Shown: positions 54,662 through 64,000, numbered from the stretch's first letter. The stretch is DNA of 64,000 nucleotides from Gimesia chilikensis (GCF_008329715.1 NZ_VTSR01000015.1:1-64000), one strand, 5' to 3'. Program-made: numbers and translations. Notes: a model not told the origin generated them from the letters alone.

Positions 54662-55657
54662 ATGACTGGTCGATGGCGTTTTCTGGTCCTGCTCCTGCTC
54701 TGTCCCGCCACAGTCCGAGCAGATTCTCTAGTCTGCTGTGATCGTTCTCAGACTTATCAGATCGCGTTAGATAAAGCATCAAAAGTCGGAGAAGCCAGTC
54801 TCCGCGAGCACACCATCGTCTGGCATCCCGCTAAGAAGAAGTATTATCTACTGGCCGACGTCGTCCCGCTCACCAGCCAGCACCATCCGAATACCTATAA
54901 TACGGAGATTCATTTATTCTCCAGCCCGAATCTTCAGAACTGGACTTATCACGGCGTGGCAATCCCCAAAGGAACGAAAGCCGGCCGCTTTGATCGCTTT
55001 GGTGTTGCCAGTCCTGCCTCCGCGACTTTTCACAATGGACTCATCTACTGCCCCTACAGTGCCCGTCGCACCAGTCATTTTACTGAGCGCAGTATCGGCC
55101 TGGCCTGTTCGCATCCGGACCCCGAGCAGCTTCCCTGGCAAAAAACGACACACCCCATCGCGGACCTTCCTGGCGAAGATGACGACGCCGCCCTGATCAG
55201 CGATGCCTCCGACAATCATCTGCATCTCTACTTTCGGACTGCCAGTTCGCAGGGATATCACATCCTCCACTCGCAGTCATCGCATCCGCTCAAGGAAGAT
55301 TCCTGGTCGAAACCGATCGTAATCTCCATCAAGCCGGAAGGAGTCCGTGCTCAGGAACTCACGGGCGCCGCACTGCTCAACGGCGAATACCACCTGTTTG
55401 TGATCGAACACTTCTACCAGGGAGGAGCGCAAGTCGCACATCTGGCGTCCCCTAACGCGGAAGGTCCCTTTCACGAATTCGACAAAGAGCAGCGGTACCT
55501 GCTCCCCGAAGAACAACCACCCAACATCGTCTACAGCGGGCACATCACTCCCGTTGTCAGAGAAGGAGCCATTAAAGCCTTTTTCTGGACTGTTTCCCAG
55601 ACAGGGAAACGGTACGGGCTGTTGGGACATCCCGTACTGAAACCTTCAACAGACTGA
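54662..55657 (+). CDS. Exported GH43-like five-bladed beta-propeller protein
   Basis: A 331-residue protein from the ATG at 54662, where the signal peptide starts (RWRFLVLLLLCPATVRA) after GGCGGGG. The propeller motifs are EHTIVWHPAKKKYYLLADV, TEIHLFSSPNLQNWTYHG and EDDDAALISDASDNHLHLYF, with repeated Asp/Trp blades as in GH43/GH62-like glycosidases. The catalytic Asp/Glu set is not clear, so the activity is uncertain. It is convergent with metG, whose terminator follows. Confidence 0.75.
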   Translation: MTGRWRFLVLLLLCPATVRADSLVCCDRSQTYQIALDKASKVGEASLREHTIVWHPAKKKYYLLADVVPLTSQHHPNTYNTEIHLFSSPNLQNWTYHGVAIPKGTKAGRFDRFGVASPASATFHNGLIYCPYSARRTSHFTERSIGLACSHPDPEQLPWQKTTHPIADLPGEDDDAALISDASDNHLHLYFRTASSQGYHILHSQSSHPLKEDSWSKPIVISIKPEGVRAQELTGAALLNGEYHLFVIEHFYQGGAQVAHLASPNAEGPFHEFDKEQRYLLPEEQPPNIVYSGHITPVVREGAIKAFFWTVSQTGKRYGLLGHPVLKPSTD

Positions 55658-55663
55658 TTCAAT

Positions 55664-55699
55664 AAAAACAGGCCACCCGGAGAACATCCGACTGGCCTG
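55664..55699 (-). terminator. Rho-independent terminator of metG
   Basis: Hairpin with outer stem CAGGCCA / TGGCCTG and inner CGGA / TCCG. The A run at 55664-55668 gives the T tract on the minus strand, immediately beyond the metG stop. Confidence 0.75.
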
Positions 55700-55724
55700 A
55701 ATCGACTTCGTTCGTTTTTTTAAA

Positions 55725-57770
55725 TCAGTGCACGCGCTGGCCGGGTACGGCGCCTTCATCGGGAGACAGCAGAAAGACGTCCTTTCCACCAGGCCCCGAG
55801 GCCAGCACCATTCCCTCGCTGGTTCCGAACCGCATTTTACGCGGCTTCAGATTCGCACAGCAGATCACCAGCCGACCGATCAGCTCTTCCGGCTCATAGG
55901 CTGCTTTGATGCCGGCGAATACATTCCGGCGTTCATCGCCACCCAGGCTGAGGGTCAGCTGCAGCAGCTTATTCGCTTCGGGAACCGAGTTGGCTTCCAC
56001 GATGCGAGCCACACGCAGATCGACTTTCACGAAATCATCGATCGTGCACTCTTCCGACATCGGTTCCGCTTCCAGGGCTTCCCCACTGTCGTTCCACTGC
56101 GAAGCCGCAGCTTCACTCTCAGCGGCTACCGCATCTTCTTTTGCTTCTTCAGTCATAGCGTCTACCTGTTTTTCTTCAATTCGTTTAAACATATGCTGGA
56201 ACTTACTGACAGAGATCCCTGTCAGCGGCGTCTGTGCCTGGTCCCAGCTGGTAATGGGATCATTCAGTAATTCGCCCGTCTGACCGGACAGGCGGGGCAG
56301 TACGGGAGTCAGATACACCACAATCTGCCGGAACAGGTTCAGGGCAATCGTGCAGATGTCCTGCAGTTCCTGCTGACGGTCTTCGTCTTTCCGCAGTTCC
56401 CAGGGCTTCTGATCTTCAACGTATTTGTTGGCCCGGTCTGCCAGCGCGAGGATCTCTCTCATCGCGCCGTTGTAATCGCAGTTCTCGTAGGCCGTCGCGA
56501 TGGTTTCGCTACGACTGGCACCATACTCGAACAGCCCCCCGTCATCCGGGTAAGCTGAGGAGAGTCCCGTCTGCGCGACGAACTTCGCACTCCGACTCGC
56601 CAGGTTGACGACCTTCCCGACCAGATCCGAATTCACTTTCTGTACGAATTCGTCGAGGTTCAGATCGAGGTCATCCAGTCTCGACCCCAGCTTCGAAGCG
56701 TAATAGTAACGCAGGCAGGCAGGGTCGAGGTGGTTCAGATACGTGGCGGCTTTGATGAAGGTCCCCTTGGATTTGGACATCTTCTCGCCATCCACAGTCA
56801 GGAAGCCGTGAATATGAACCTTCTCAGGCAGATTGAAACCCGATGTCTTGAGCATGGCCGGCCAGAAGAGTGTATGGAAGTAGGTGATATCTTTGCCGAT
56901 GAAGTGGTGCACTTCGGTTTCGGGATTTTTCCACCACTTGTCGAAGTCTTCATTGTTGTTCTCACACCATTCAAGTGTGGAGGCGATGTAACCGATGGGC
57001 GCGTCGAACCAGACGTACCAGTAGTTGCCCGGGCTGTCCGGAATTTCAAAACCGAAATAAGGGGCAGGGCGGGAAATATCCCAGTCCCGCAGCGGATCCC
57101 CCAGGAAATGACCTTTGAGATAATTGGCGACTTCAGACTGCAGATGATCGCCCGACTGCGTCCATTCATCGAGAAAGCCATGCAGGTCTTCAATCCGCAC
57201 GAACAGATGACTGGCGGTCCGCAGTTCCGGTGTTGTGTTGGACAGCGTGCTGACCGGATCGATCAGATCAGCGGGCGTGTAAGTGCTGCCGCACTTGTCA
57301 CAGTTGTCGCCGTATTGGTCGGTCGCCTTACACTTGGGGCAGGTCCCCTTCACAAAGCGGTCTGCCAGGAATGTATTCTCCTGCACGTCGAACAGCTGGG
57401 TGACTTCCTTTTCGTGAACCAGTCCGGCTTCGCGTAACGACGACCAGATCTGATGACAGACCTTGCGGTTCTGCTCGCTGTTCGTACTGCCGTAATTATC
57501 GAACTCAATATTGAAACCAGTGAAGTCGGCAATATGTTTCTCGCGGACATCAGCAATCAACGCTTCTTCCGAGCGGCCTTCCTGGCGGGCGCGAATCATA
57601 ATTGCGGTGCCATGCGTATCATCGGCGCAGAAGAATCGACATTCATGGCCGCGCAGCTTCTGAAACCGCACCCAGATATCGGTCTGGATGTATTCCACGA
57701 GGTGGCCAATATGAATGTCACCATTGGCGTAAGGCAGGGCCGCGGTGACCAGGATGCGACGTTGTGGCAT
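55725..57770 (-). CDS. metG: Methionine-tRNA ligase
   Basis: A 681-residue class Ia aminoacyl-tRNA synthetase that charges tRNA-Met. The HIGH motif is [13 protein letters not shown] (residues 20-23) and the KMSKS motif is [12 protein letters not shown] near residue 330. The zinc-binding knuckles [18 protein letters not shown] are complete. The C-terminus carries a tRNA-binding OB domain ([20 protein letters not shown], then GLKA-type [13 protein letters not shown]), as in the long dimeric MetRS. The linker before it is acidic and Ala-rich. Convergent with the GH43-like gene. Confidence 0.97.
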   Translation of the reverse strand: MPQRRILVTAALPYANGDIHIGHLVEYIQTDIWVRFQKLRGHECRFFCADDTHGTAIMIRARQEGRSEEALIADVREKHIADFTGFNIEFDNYGSTNSEQNRKVCHQIWSSLREAGLVHEKEVTQLFDVQENTFLADRFVKGTCPKCKATDQYGDNCDKCGSTYTPADLIDPVSTLSNTTPELRTASHLFVRIEDLHGFLDEWTQSGDHLQSEVANYLKGHFLGDPLRDWDISRPAPYFGFEIPDSPGNYWYVWFDAPIGYIASTLEWCENNNEDFDKWWKNPETEVHHFIGKDITYFHTLFWPAMLKTSGFNLPEKVHIHGFLTVDGEKMSKSKGTFIKAATYLNHLDPACLRYYYASKLGSRLDDLDLNLDEFVQKVNSDLVGKVVNLASRSAKFVAQTGLSSAYPDDGGLFEYGASRSETIATAYENCDYNGAMREILALADRANKYVEDQKPWELRKDEDRQQELQDICTIALNLFRQIVVYLTPVLPRLSGQTGELLNDPITSWDQAQTPLTGISVSKFQHMFKRIEEKQVDAMTEEAKEDAVAAESEAAASQWNDSGEALEAEPMSEECTIDDFVKVDLRVARIVEANSVPEANKLLQLTLSLGGDERRNVFAGIKAAYEPEELIGRLVICCANLKPRKMRFGTSEGMVLASGPGGKDVFLLSPDEGAVPGQRVH

Positions 57771-57988
57771 AATATTCCCGACTGAGGTTAATGGAAATCA
57801 GACAAAATTCACTTACTGTAATCAGAACAGACACCTGATCCCTCGCAGGGTTCAGCTGAAGCAGTCGCGCAGCACCCGAAAACGTGAAATTCTGTACCGG
57901 CAAAGGGCCTGTTCTCTCAGAGGGCGTCGATTGTACGGCGCCGGGCACAATCCCGCAATCCACTCGTTTTGGGCCTGCCCCACACGGT

Positions 57989-59005
57989 TTAGAACGTCGA
58001 ACCGGTCATCAGCAGGGGACCATTCGAAGAACAGAGGGCCCGCACCAGGTCCAGCTGGCTGACGATGCCGATCTGCACATTATCTTTATAGATCGCACCA
58101 AAAGCGGAGGAGGAATTTCTCATTACATACAGCGCCTCAAGCATACTGTAATCGATCTGAAGCCGCGGCATATTATAGACGGCGGGAATAATCGGCGAGG
58201 GCGACGTTATCAGATCCACCAGCTTGATATAAGAGGTCCACTCACTCTGATGCGCGGCGCGAATCGGAATGAAGGAAATCTGGTTCTGCTGTGCCATCTG
58301 AATAATGTCTGCGGTATCGGTGCTCCGGGTGACTCCCTTAATCTCTGCCTGGGGAATCATAACCTTCCGCACCGACTGGGCCGCGGTATTGAACATACCC
58401 CGTACCAGCTGTTTCTGTGCATTACCTAAAATCCCCTCGAGGTGCCCCTCTTCGAGTACCTTCACCAGCCGCTGTCGTCCCAGCACCAGCTGCGCGGGTT
58501 TATTACGATCCGGTGAGAACTGCTCCAGCAGTCGGGTGATCGCTACGAGGGGAACGCTGACGATCCAGAATGCACGGTAAAAGAAATCGAACCACCGACA
58601 GTAGCGTCTAAGCAGCATGGTCGGCGCCCGGTAATACAGGTTCTTAGGCACCAGCTCCCCGAAAATGAAGATGAGTGGCGTAAAGAGAATCGTCGTCACA
58701 ATCTCTGCCCTGCCGCCGGACTCCTGAAAGACCGCAGCAATGCCCATCGAGATCGCAATCGTGACGAGGTCGTTTGCCAGGTTATTGCCAATGAGTGTTG
58801 TCGCGACAAAGTAGCTGGGGTTCTGAGCGAACCAGCAGAGCCGCTGGGCAATCGGATCGCCTTCGTTGGCATCGATATTCAGACGCAGGAAACTGACGCG
58901 GTAGAAGCCGGTCTCGGATCCACTGAACAGGGCTGACAGGCGGAGGCCGATCGCAAACAATGCCAACGCGCCGAGAATGGGAAGCCAGTTCAACTTAGGA
59001 ATCAA
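57989..59005 (-). CDS. DUF21/CNNM-type membrane protein with CBS domains
   Basis: A 338-residue protein of the CorC/HlyC (CNNM, DUF21) type. Four membrane helices at the N-terminus include the hallmark LFSGSETGFYRVSFLRL and later LIFIFGELVPKNLYYRAP. A CBS pair follows at about residues 200-330 (VMIPQAEIKGVT, ADIIQMAQQNQISFIPI, AIYKDNVQIGIVSQLDLV). The C-terminal CorC_HlyC domain is lacking. The start codon is TTG at 59005 as no ATG exists before the conserved region; the start is uncertain. The family exports Mg2+/Co2+ or senses nucleotides. Confidence 0.85.
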   Translation of the reverse strand: MIPKLNWLPILGALALFAIGLRLSALFSGSETGFYRVSFLRLNIDANEGDPIAQRLCWFAQNPSYFVATTLIGNNLANDLVTIAISMGIAAVFQESGGRAEIVTTILFTPLIFIFGELVPKNLYYRAPTMLLRRYCRWFDFFYRAFWIVSVPLVAITRLLEQFSPDRNKPAQLVLGRQRLVKVLEEGHLEGILGNAQKQLVRGMFNTAAQSVRKVMIPQAEIKGVTRSTDTADIIQMAQQNQISFIPIRAAHQSEWTSYIKLVDLITSPSPIIPAVYNMPRLQIDYSMLEALYVMRNSSSAFGAIYKDNVQIGIVSQLDLVRALCSSNGPLLMTGSTF

Positions 59006-59337
59006 CCTTCAACACAAAACAGAAACGACGCACTCCCCCTGGAGACATCATAAAACTGGATTCTCTTGAAACGCGTCTCATCTTGCAAGAGGTGCTATGA
59101 ATTCCTCACTGAAAATCAACCACTATTTTCCGGCGGACCCACGCCGATGACTTACATTTTCCTGATCTATGACCTATGTTTTAGTAACAACACGATTGCC
59201 CAGTCTGCTCATTTTGACAGAGCAGCACAGTGGCGGGCCGGACAGCATGCTTTCTCGATGTTCCCAACGGGGCGGTGTTACCTAAGTCGCTTGGAATCAG
59301 GAATTTAAGCACGTTCACTTCAGATAAGTAAGATCCG
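59006..59337. other. Divergent gene-free region
   Basis: About 330 bases between the DUF21 gene (minus) and the KAP-like NTPase gene (plus). No plausible gene and no strong hairpin. It probably carries the promoters of both genes. Confidence 0.5.
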
Positions 59338-60834
59338 ATGAAAGTTCAGCAATTTTTAGATCACCACGGGATCAAGGAAAACCCTTTCGGTCAGGAAGAC
59401 GCCCAGAGCGATCACGTTTTCAAGGAATTCTGTCTGAACGGCACCCACCACCCGGTCTGGGATAAAATATTTTCCAATCCCGCCAACCCTTCCACTTCGG
59501 TCGTGTTCGGCGAAAAGGGAGCAGGGAAAACCGCCATCCGGATGCAGATGATCGAACAGCTGCAGAAACACAATGCCCAGCATCCGGAAAACCGCGTCTT
59601 CGTCATTGAGTACGATGACTTCAATCCGTTTCTGGACTGCTTCCGCGAACGGTATTCGGGCCGCAATCGTCGCCCCGAACGACTGCTCTCTCACTGGCGA
59701 CTCTGGGATCACATGGATGCCATCCTCTCGCTGGGCGTGACCCAGCTGATCGGCGAAATGATCGAGCCCAACAATACGGAAGAGAACAACATCCGCTCGG
59801 TGACCAAGGCCCAGGTCAACAGCCTGACCCATCTGGAAAAACGGGACCTGCTGCTGCTGGCCGCCTTTTATGATCACAGTCTGGATATGCCGGCCGTCCA
59901 GCGCTGGAACCGACTCCGCAAACGTTTGAAATTCAGTTACTGGAAAACCGAATGGGAACGTAGCCTCGGCTTCCTGGTGACCATCGTGACGGTCGCTTTG
60001 GTCTTCTACCTCGGCAACTGGAAAGACTTCCAGAAGTGGTGGATCTGGCTGATCATGTTTGCCGGCTGGACTCCCTGGCTCTGGAAACAGCTCACACTGA
60101 TGTGGAAAGCCTGGCGGGTTTCACGCGAGGTGCGGGTCTTCGATCATATCTCGAATGCCCTGCGTAAAATTCTCTCGCGCATCGAACGCCGAGAACTCGC
60201 CGGTCAACCGATTCCCTGCCGGGATCGCAGCGATGACCGCTACGAATTGCTCACCAAATTTCAGACGATCCTCAAAAAAATGGGATTCGAAAATATCGTG
60301 ATCCTGGTGGACCGGGTCGACGAACCTCACCTGGTCAACGGCTCTGCAGAACGCATGCGGGATCTGCTCTGGCCGATGTTCGATAACAAACTGCTCAAAC
60401 ATCCGGGAGTCGCCTTCAAACTGCTGCTCCCCTCAGATGTGGTCTACTACCTGCAGCGTGAAGAGAAAGAATTCTACGAACGCTCGCGACTCGATAAGCA
60501 GAACCTGATCACCTCACTGGACTGGACCGGAGAATCGCTGTACGACGTCGCCAGCGACCGCATCCGGGCCTGCACGGCAGATCACAAAACGGATATTTCC
60601 ATTCGTGACATGTTTGACGAGTCCATTTCGGAACAGGAACTCATTGCACAGTTCGCCCAGTTACGGGTCCCCCGGCACCTGTTTAAGTTCCTGTATCGAC
60701 TGCTCGTCGATCACTGCAATCGCTATACGGTTGATAATCCCAGCTGGAAAATCAACCGGGAAACGCTGCATAAAGTGATGAGCCTCTTCCAGCGGGATCT
60801 GGAAGCCTTCGATCGTGGCATGGGAACAGGTTGA
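59338..60834 (+). CDS. KAP-type P-loop NTPase with two membrane helices
   Basis: A 498-residue protein. Walker A is VVFGEKGAGKTAIRMQ (near residue 65) and Walker B is NIVILVDRVDEPHLVNG (near residue 325). Between them lie two membrane helices (SLGFLVTIVTVALVFYLGNW and WWIWLIMFAGWTPWLWKQL, residues about 220-260). A membrane insert between Walker A and B is the diagnostic feature of KAP NTPases. The C-terminal part is helical with basic and acidic patches (VPRHLFKFLYRLLVDHCNRY). KAP NTPases occur in signalling, phage defence and conflict systems, but no effector is adjacent here. Confidence 0.75.
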   Translation: MKVQQFLDHHGIKENPFGQEDAQSDHVFKEFCLNGTHHPVWDKIFSNPANPSTSVVFGEKGAGKTAIRMQMIEQLQKHNAQHPENRVFVIEYDDFNPFLDCFRERYSGRNRRPERLLSHWRLWDHMDAILSLGVTQLIGEMIEPNNTEENNIRSVTKAQVNSLTHLEKRDLLLLAAFYDHSLDMPAVQRWNRLRKRLKFSYWKTEWERSLGFLVTIVTVALVFYLGNWKDFQKWWIWLIMFAGWTPWLWKQLTLMWKAWRVSREVRVFDHISNALRKILSRIERRELAGQPIPCRDRSDDRYELLTKFQTILKKMGFENIVILVDRVDEPHLVNGSAERMRDLLWPMFDNKLLKHPGVAFKLLLPSDVVYYLQREEKEFYERSRLDKQNLITSLDWTGESLYDVASDRIRACTADHKTDISIRDMFDESISEQELIAQFAQLRVPRHLFKFLYRLLVDHCNRYTVDNPSWKINRETLHKVMSLFQRDLEAFDRGMGTG

Positions 60835-60904
60835 AAATGGTCCCCCCGTCCGGTAGTTTTAAGGAATAAACTTTCCTGACAACGATCCCTCCGGAACCAC
60901 CCCC

Positions 60905-61879
60905 ATGCAAACCAACCTCAATCGACGTGAAATGCTGGCTGCCACAGGCGGTCTGCTGGCCGCTGGTCTTTCCTCCACACCCGCTCTCGCCGGGAAAACG
61001 GAGCGCCAGCGATCTGCGGCTGAACCGTTCGCCTACTGCTTTAATACCAGCACCGTCCGCGGTCAGAAACTGGGGATCGTCGAACAGATCAACCTCACTT
61101 CCAGTGCCGGCTACGATGCCATCGAGCCCTGGTTGCGGGATATCGATCAGTATGTAAAAGAAGGGGGTTCACTCAAGGATCTCCGCAAACGGATTGAAGA
61201 TGCCGGCCTGACGGTCGAGAGCGCGATCGGCTTCGCCCAGTGGATCGTCGATGATGACGCGCAGCGCAAAGCGGGGCTCGAACAGGCCAAACGGGATATG
61301 GACACACTCCAGCAGATCGGCGGCATCCGCATGGCGGCGCCTCCGGTCGGCGCTACCAAACAATCGGATCTGGACCTGTTCGCCGCAGCCAAACGGTATC
61401 GCGCCCTGCTCGAACTGGGCGATCAGATGCAGGTCGTTCCGCAGGTTGAGGTCTGGGGATTCTCCGAGTCCCTCTCACGACTGGGGGAATCGATGTTTGT
61501 CGCCATTGAAAGCGGCCACCCCAAAGCCAGTCTGCTCCCGGACGTGTATCACATATACAAAGGCGGGTCCGACTTCGCCGGACTGGGGCTGCTCAGCGGC
61601 TCAGCCATTCAGGTCTTCCATGTGAATGACTACCCCGCCGATCCTCCACGCGAAACCATCAACGACGCACACCGCGTTTATCCCGGTGACGGTGTGGCAC
61701 CGCTCACCGACATCTTCCGCATGATTCACCGGGCCGGCTTCCGGGGCGTGCTCTCGCTGGAACTGTTTAACCGCGAGTACTGGGAACAGGACCCGCTGGA
61801 AGTCGCAAAAACCGGCCTGCGAAAAACGCGGGAAGCCGTTATCAAGGCGCAACTCGACCAGCTCCCGAAAGCAGAATAA
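60905..61879 (+). CDS. Tat-exported sugar phosphate isomerase/epimerase-like TIM-barrel protein
   Basis: A 324-residue protein with a twin-arginine type signal (LNRREMLAATGGLLAAGLSS). The xylose isomerase-like TIM barrel shows GYDAIEPWLRDIDQY, VPQVEVWGFSESLSRLG, VYHIYKGGSDFAGLG, QVFHVNDYPADPPRETI and GFRGVLSLELFNREYW, with Glu, Asp and His ligands for a divalent metal on successive strands. The family includes hydroxypyruvate isomerases and inosose dehydratases; the substrate here is unknown. It is followed three bases later by the GT4 gene, so both are one operon. Confidence 0.85.
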   Translation: MQTNLNRREMLAATGGLLAAGLSSTPALAGKTERQRSAAEPFAYCFNTSTVRGQKLGIVEQINLTSSAGYDAIEPWLRDIDQYVKEGGSLKDLRKRIEDAGLTVESAIGFAQWIVDDDAQRKAGLEQAKRDMDTLQQIGGIRMAAPPVGATKQSDLDLFAAAKRYRALLELGDQMQVVPQVEVWGFSESLSRLGESMFVAIESGHPKASLLPDVYHIYKGGSDFAGLGLLSGSAIQVFHVNDYPADPPRETINDAHRVYPGDGVAPLTDIFRMIHRAGFRGVLSLELFNREYWEQDPLEVAKTGLRKTREAVIKAQLDQLPKAE

Positions 61880-61882
61880 GAC

Positions 61883-63004
61883 GTGAAGCAGATCGCACTC
61901 CTGTTTGAGTTCGGTTCTCTGAACGGAGGCGAACATTCCATGCTGGCCATGCTCCAACAGTTGCATGGCCGGTCATTTGAATTCACCGCCTTCTGTCTCG
62001 CCGACAGTCCCCTGCAGCAGCGCCTGACATCGCTCAACATCCCCTGCCATCCGGTTCAGTTTCACGACGAACAGGGCCTGAGACTGCCGCGGGAAGCGGT
62101 GCTCGAACAGCTCCTCCCCGTGTTGCAATCTCAGCACTTCGATCTGCTGCACGCCAACAGCCTGTCCATGGCGCGACTGACGGGAGCCTTCGCAGAACAG
62201 TTGCCGGTTCCCTGCTCGGGACATTTGCGGGACATCATCAAACTGAGTCGCGCTGCCATCCGGGATCTCAACCGGAACCGCAGGCTGTTTGCGGTCTCCC
62301 ACGCCACCCGTGAATTCCATATCGCCCGCGGTCTGAATGCGGAGACTGTCAGCGTCTGCTATAACGGCGTCGACTGCGAACGGTTTCACCCCCGGCCTGC
62401 AACGGGTGCACTGAAACAGGAACTGGGTCTCCCAGCCGACACACGCCTCTGCCTGACCATCGGCCAGATCGGCCTGCGCAAGGGACAAGACGTTCTGGCA
62501 GAAGCGGCCCGGATGCTGGCAGAGCAGGGGGATCAGCAGACACATTTTGTCCTGGTTGGAGAACGGCATTCACAGAAACAGGAAAGCATCGACTTCGACC
62601 ATGCCCTGGATACTACATTTGCACAACCCGAGCTGGCAGGGCGGCTGCACCGACTGGGATACCGCGATGACATCCCCTATTTGATGAACGAAGTTGATCT
62701 GCTCGTCCATCCAGCCAAACAGGAACCACTGGGACGTGTCCTGCTGGAAGCGATCGCCAGCGGTCTGCCTCTGGTCGCAACCGACGTGGGTGGGACTTGT
62801 GAAATTGTCGACCATGAACGCTCAGCACTGCTGGTACCTCCCAACGAAGCAGCGGCACTCGCCTCAGCGATACAGCGTTTACTGCATGACCAGAGTCTGA
62901 GTCAAAGCATCTCGCAGCATGCGCGACGGCGGGCAGAAGAACGCTTTACCAGCGAACGGGCCAGCCGCAACATGGAGGCCTGCTGGCAGGAACTCTGTGA
63001 CTGA
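61883..63004 (+). CDS. Glycosyltransferase family 4
   Basis: A 373-residue GT-B enzyme. The N-terminal half has FEFGSLNGGEHSMLAMLQQ and DLLHANSLSMARLTGAF. The C-terminal half has the family nucleotide-sugar site IGQIGLRKGQDVLAEAARML, LLVHPAKQEPLGRVLLEAIA (the E-x7-E motif region) and GLPLVATDVGGTCEIVDH. A GTG at 61883 three bases after the previous stop is the start, without a strong ribosome-binding site, suggesting translational coupling. It transfers a sugar in the cytoplasm; donor and acceptor are unknown. Confidence 0.93.
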   Translation: MKQIALLFEFGSLNGGEHSMLAMLQQLHGRSFEFTAFCLADSPLQQRLTSLNIPCHPVQFHDEQGLRLPREAVLEQLLPVLQSQHFDLLHANSLSMARLTGAFAEQLPVPCSGHLRDIIKLSRAAIRDLNRNRRLFAVSHATREFHIARGLNAETVSVCYNGVDCERFHPRPATGALKQELGLPADTRLCLTIGQIGLRKGQDVLAEAARMLAEQGDQQTHFVLVGERHSQKQESIDFDHALDTTFAQPELAGRLHRLGYRDDIPYLMNEVDLLVHPAKQEPLGRVLLEAIASGLPLVATDVGGTCEIVDHERSALLVPPNEAAALASAIQRLLHDQSLSQSISQHARRRAEERFTSERASRNMEACWQELCD

Positions 63005-63016
63005 TCGTCCGGGCGC

Positions 63017-63421
63017 TTAGCTGCCCTGACGGGGATGAAACTCTTCCCAGCGCTTCCAGGCGTAGTCCCATTCCATCCAGAGCCGCAATACGGACCAGAG
63101 TGCCCGCAGTTTTCCCAACTGTGCAGGGGGAATTTTCGACTGAGCGGCCATCGCATCCTGGGTCACTTCCGTCAGTCCCCACAGGGCTGCCAGTTCACGA
63201 CAAAGGTTGTCAGCCGTGAGATCGATTTCCGCATCTTCGGCGACGAAGCCTGCAGCATCGGCCATCACAAACAGTTCGAACAACTGACTGCGATACGGAT
63301 CCAGTTCCAGAGGCTTGGTGGCTGCTTCGGCTTCACCAACGACATTGGCGACGCGGCGGACAATATCATCCGCCAGATCATGGGAGGCGGAAGAAACGTG
63401 GTTCAAAGAATCGCGGGACAT
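63017..63421 (-). CDS. Hypothetical protein, helical
   Basis: A 134-residue protein from the ATG at 63421; an upstream in-frame start at 63481 would run into the terminator hairpin at 63476-63506. It is helical and acidic with alternating hydrophobic residues (DDIVRRVANVVGEAEAATK, LWSVLRLWMEWDYAWKRWEE) and a Trp-rich C-terminus. No family recognised. Convergent with the GT4 gene (12 bp apart). Confidence 0.6.
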   Translation of the reverse strand: MSRDSLNHVSSASHDLADDIVRRVANVVGEAEAATKPLELDPYRSQLFELFVMADAAGFVAEDAEIDLTADNLCRELAALWGLTEVTQDAMAAQSKIPPAQLGKLRALWSVLRLWMEWDYAWKRWEEFHPRQGS

Positions 63422-63466
63422 GGGACGAAGTTCACTCTCTGAAACAGAACAGCTCGAAGCATAGAT

Positions 63467-63506
63467 AAAACAAAAACACATCCTGACCGGTTGGGTCAGG
63501 ATGTGT
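63467..63506 (-). terminator. Rho-independent terminator of the right-edge gene
   Basis: A 13-base perfect stem ACACATCCTGACC / GGTCAGGATGTGT (63476-63488 and 63494-63506) with a 5-base loop. On the minus strand it is followed by TTTTGTTTTA, so it ends the gene at 63574-64000. Confidence 0.9.
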
Positions 63507-63573
63507 TTAGAGAATATCGAATTGCTGCTGCTTCGGCAACCGCCGACGCGTCCTCGAGGGACTCTGCTTCAGC

Positions 63574-64000
63574 TTACGGCAGGATAAAGATCAGACCGGT
63601 TGCTGTAAGTCCCTCTGTGATGGCGGCTTTGGTATTCCAGGGAACACCATTGATCCGTTTGGGAGTATTCGGTTCGCCCGGACGGTAGAATCCCAGGGGA
63701 TACATACGTTTGCGGAGCGGGTCGATACTCATCTGGTAAGGCAACGCGATCAGCTGACCGGTAAACCGTCCCATGGAAACAAAGGGCTGCACGAGATCGC
63801 GACGGGAAAGACCGTAACGTTCGAGGTTGGGATCTTCGAAGTACAAAGGATTGTAGTTCACGTTCGAAGCTTCCCAGGTGTAGATACTTTCAGAGAAGTT
63901 CCGTCCCGGGTAAGGAGCATTGCTCAGTTTGAATTCGCGCGGGCACTCCAGAATCGCGCCCCCTTCTTCATCCGAGGCTTTACACGGTTTGCCATCGGGG
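63574..64000 (-). CDS. Hypothetical protein, N-terminus cut by the window edge
   Basis: An open frame that runs from the right edge (no stop before 64000) to a stop at 63574, giving at least 141 residues. A start at 63861 would give only 95 residues and leave conserved-looking upstream residues (GKPCKASDEEGGAILECPR, SESIYTWEASNVNYNPLYF) outside, so the longer partial reading is preferred. The chain has motifs such as YFEDPNLERYGLSRRDLVQ and FYRPGEPNTPKRINGVPW with many Pro and aromatic residues. No family recognised. Confidence 0.7.
   Translation of the reverse strand, partial: PDGKPCKASDEEGGAILECPREFKLSNAPYPGRNFSESIYTWEASNVNYNPLYFEDPNLERYGLSRRDLVQPFVSMGRFTGQLIALPYQMSIDPLRKRMYPLGFYRPGEPNTPKRINGVPWNTKAAITEGLTATGLIFILP

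Noticed and set aside
57989-59005. DUF21/CBS protein as a hemolysin
   Set aside because: The family name is historical; the domain set indicates a CNNM/CorC-type transporter-related protein and no toxin function is supported.

Overview
The window looks like a chromosomal segment of a planctomycete, most probably a Gimesia/Planctomyces-like member of the Planctomycetota. The evidence is family content: a DUF1559 pseudopilin-like protein with the C-terminal H-X9-DG motif, a DUF1501 / DUF1549-DUF1553 / PPC-domain cluster, a formylglycine-type sulfatase, a DUF1570 HExxH protein, many exported propeller, beta-helix and TPR proteins, and many single-gene transcription units. Housekeeping anchors are rnpB (RNase P RNA, minus strand), tRNA-Leu(CAG), metG and rsgA. 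There is no phage, plasmid or CRISPR signature; the only mobile-type gene is a RAYT/IS200-like transposase beside its palindromic repeats.

Layout. 0-3.3 kb: RAYT between two REP-like palindromes, an HpcH/HpaI aldolase, and a TolB-like propeller gene that sits between two copies of a 159-bp segment, the second copy carrying a stub of the aldolase gene. 3.3-10.5 kb: a lipoprotein, several short acidic hypothetical proteins, an ADP-ribosylglycohydrolase, a calcineurin-like phosphoesterase and a HEAT-like protein. 10.7-16 kb: membrane GT2 glycosyltransferase, GH32-like protein, Nramp-related transporter, nitroreductase. 16-24.3 kb: a giant AsmA-like protein, a TPR-thioredoxin fusion, a MoaD/ThiS-like protein next to a BNR propeller. 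24.3-32.1 kb, nearly all minus strand: radical SAM protein followed by two paralogous leucine-rich-repeat membrane proteins, a five-PAS histidine kinase and a ClC antiporter. 32.5-35.8 kb: an antitoxin overlapping a truncated ParE-type toxin, then a plus-strand run with an HD small-alarmone-hydrolase-like protein, an orphan barstar, a dual-specificity phosphatase and a DUF6891 lipoprotein. 35.9-40.5 kb: tRNA-Leu, DUF1559 protein, a Tyr/Asn-rich exported protein, rnpB, FHA protein and RsgA. 40.6-55.7 kb: exported and surface proteins (beta-helix, AI-2E exporter, DUF1570, PPC, DUF1501, DUF1549/1553, sulfatase, pseudopilin, GH43-like). 55.7-64 kb: metG, a DUF21/CBS membrane protein, a KAP-type NTPase, a two-gene unit of a Tat-exported TIM-barrel protein and a GT4 glycosyltransferase, a hypothetical protein, and a gene cut by the right edge.

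Genes that may work together are the translationally coupled antitoxin and broken toxin; the MoaD-like/propeller pair; the radical SAM/LRR row; the PPC-DUF1501 genes with the divergent DUF1549/1553 gene, a common planctomycete surface module of unknown substrate; FHA-rsgA; and the TIM barrel-GT4 pair. The most unusual items are the RAYT/REP unit with a distant composite copy, the 159-bp duplication that left an aldolase stub, the decayed toxin-antitoxin pair, and an HD alarmone-hydrolase-like gene with no obvious ATG start. I found no complete, clearly new multi-gene system. All functions are inferred from reading the translated sequence; no database search was run.
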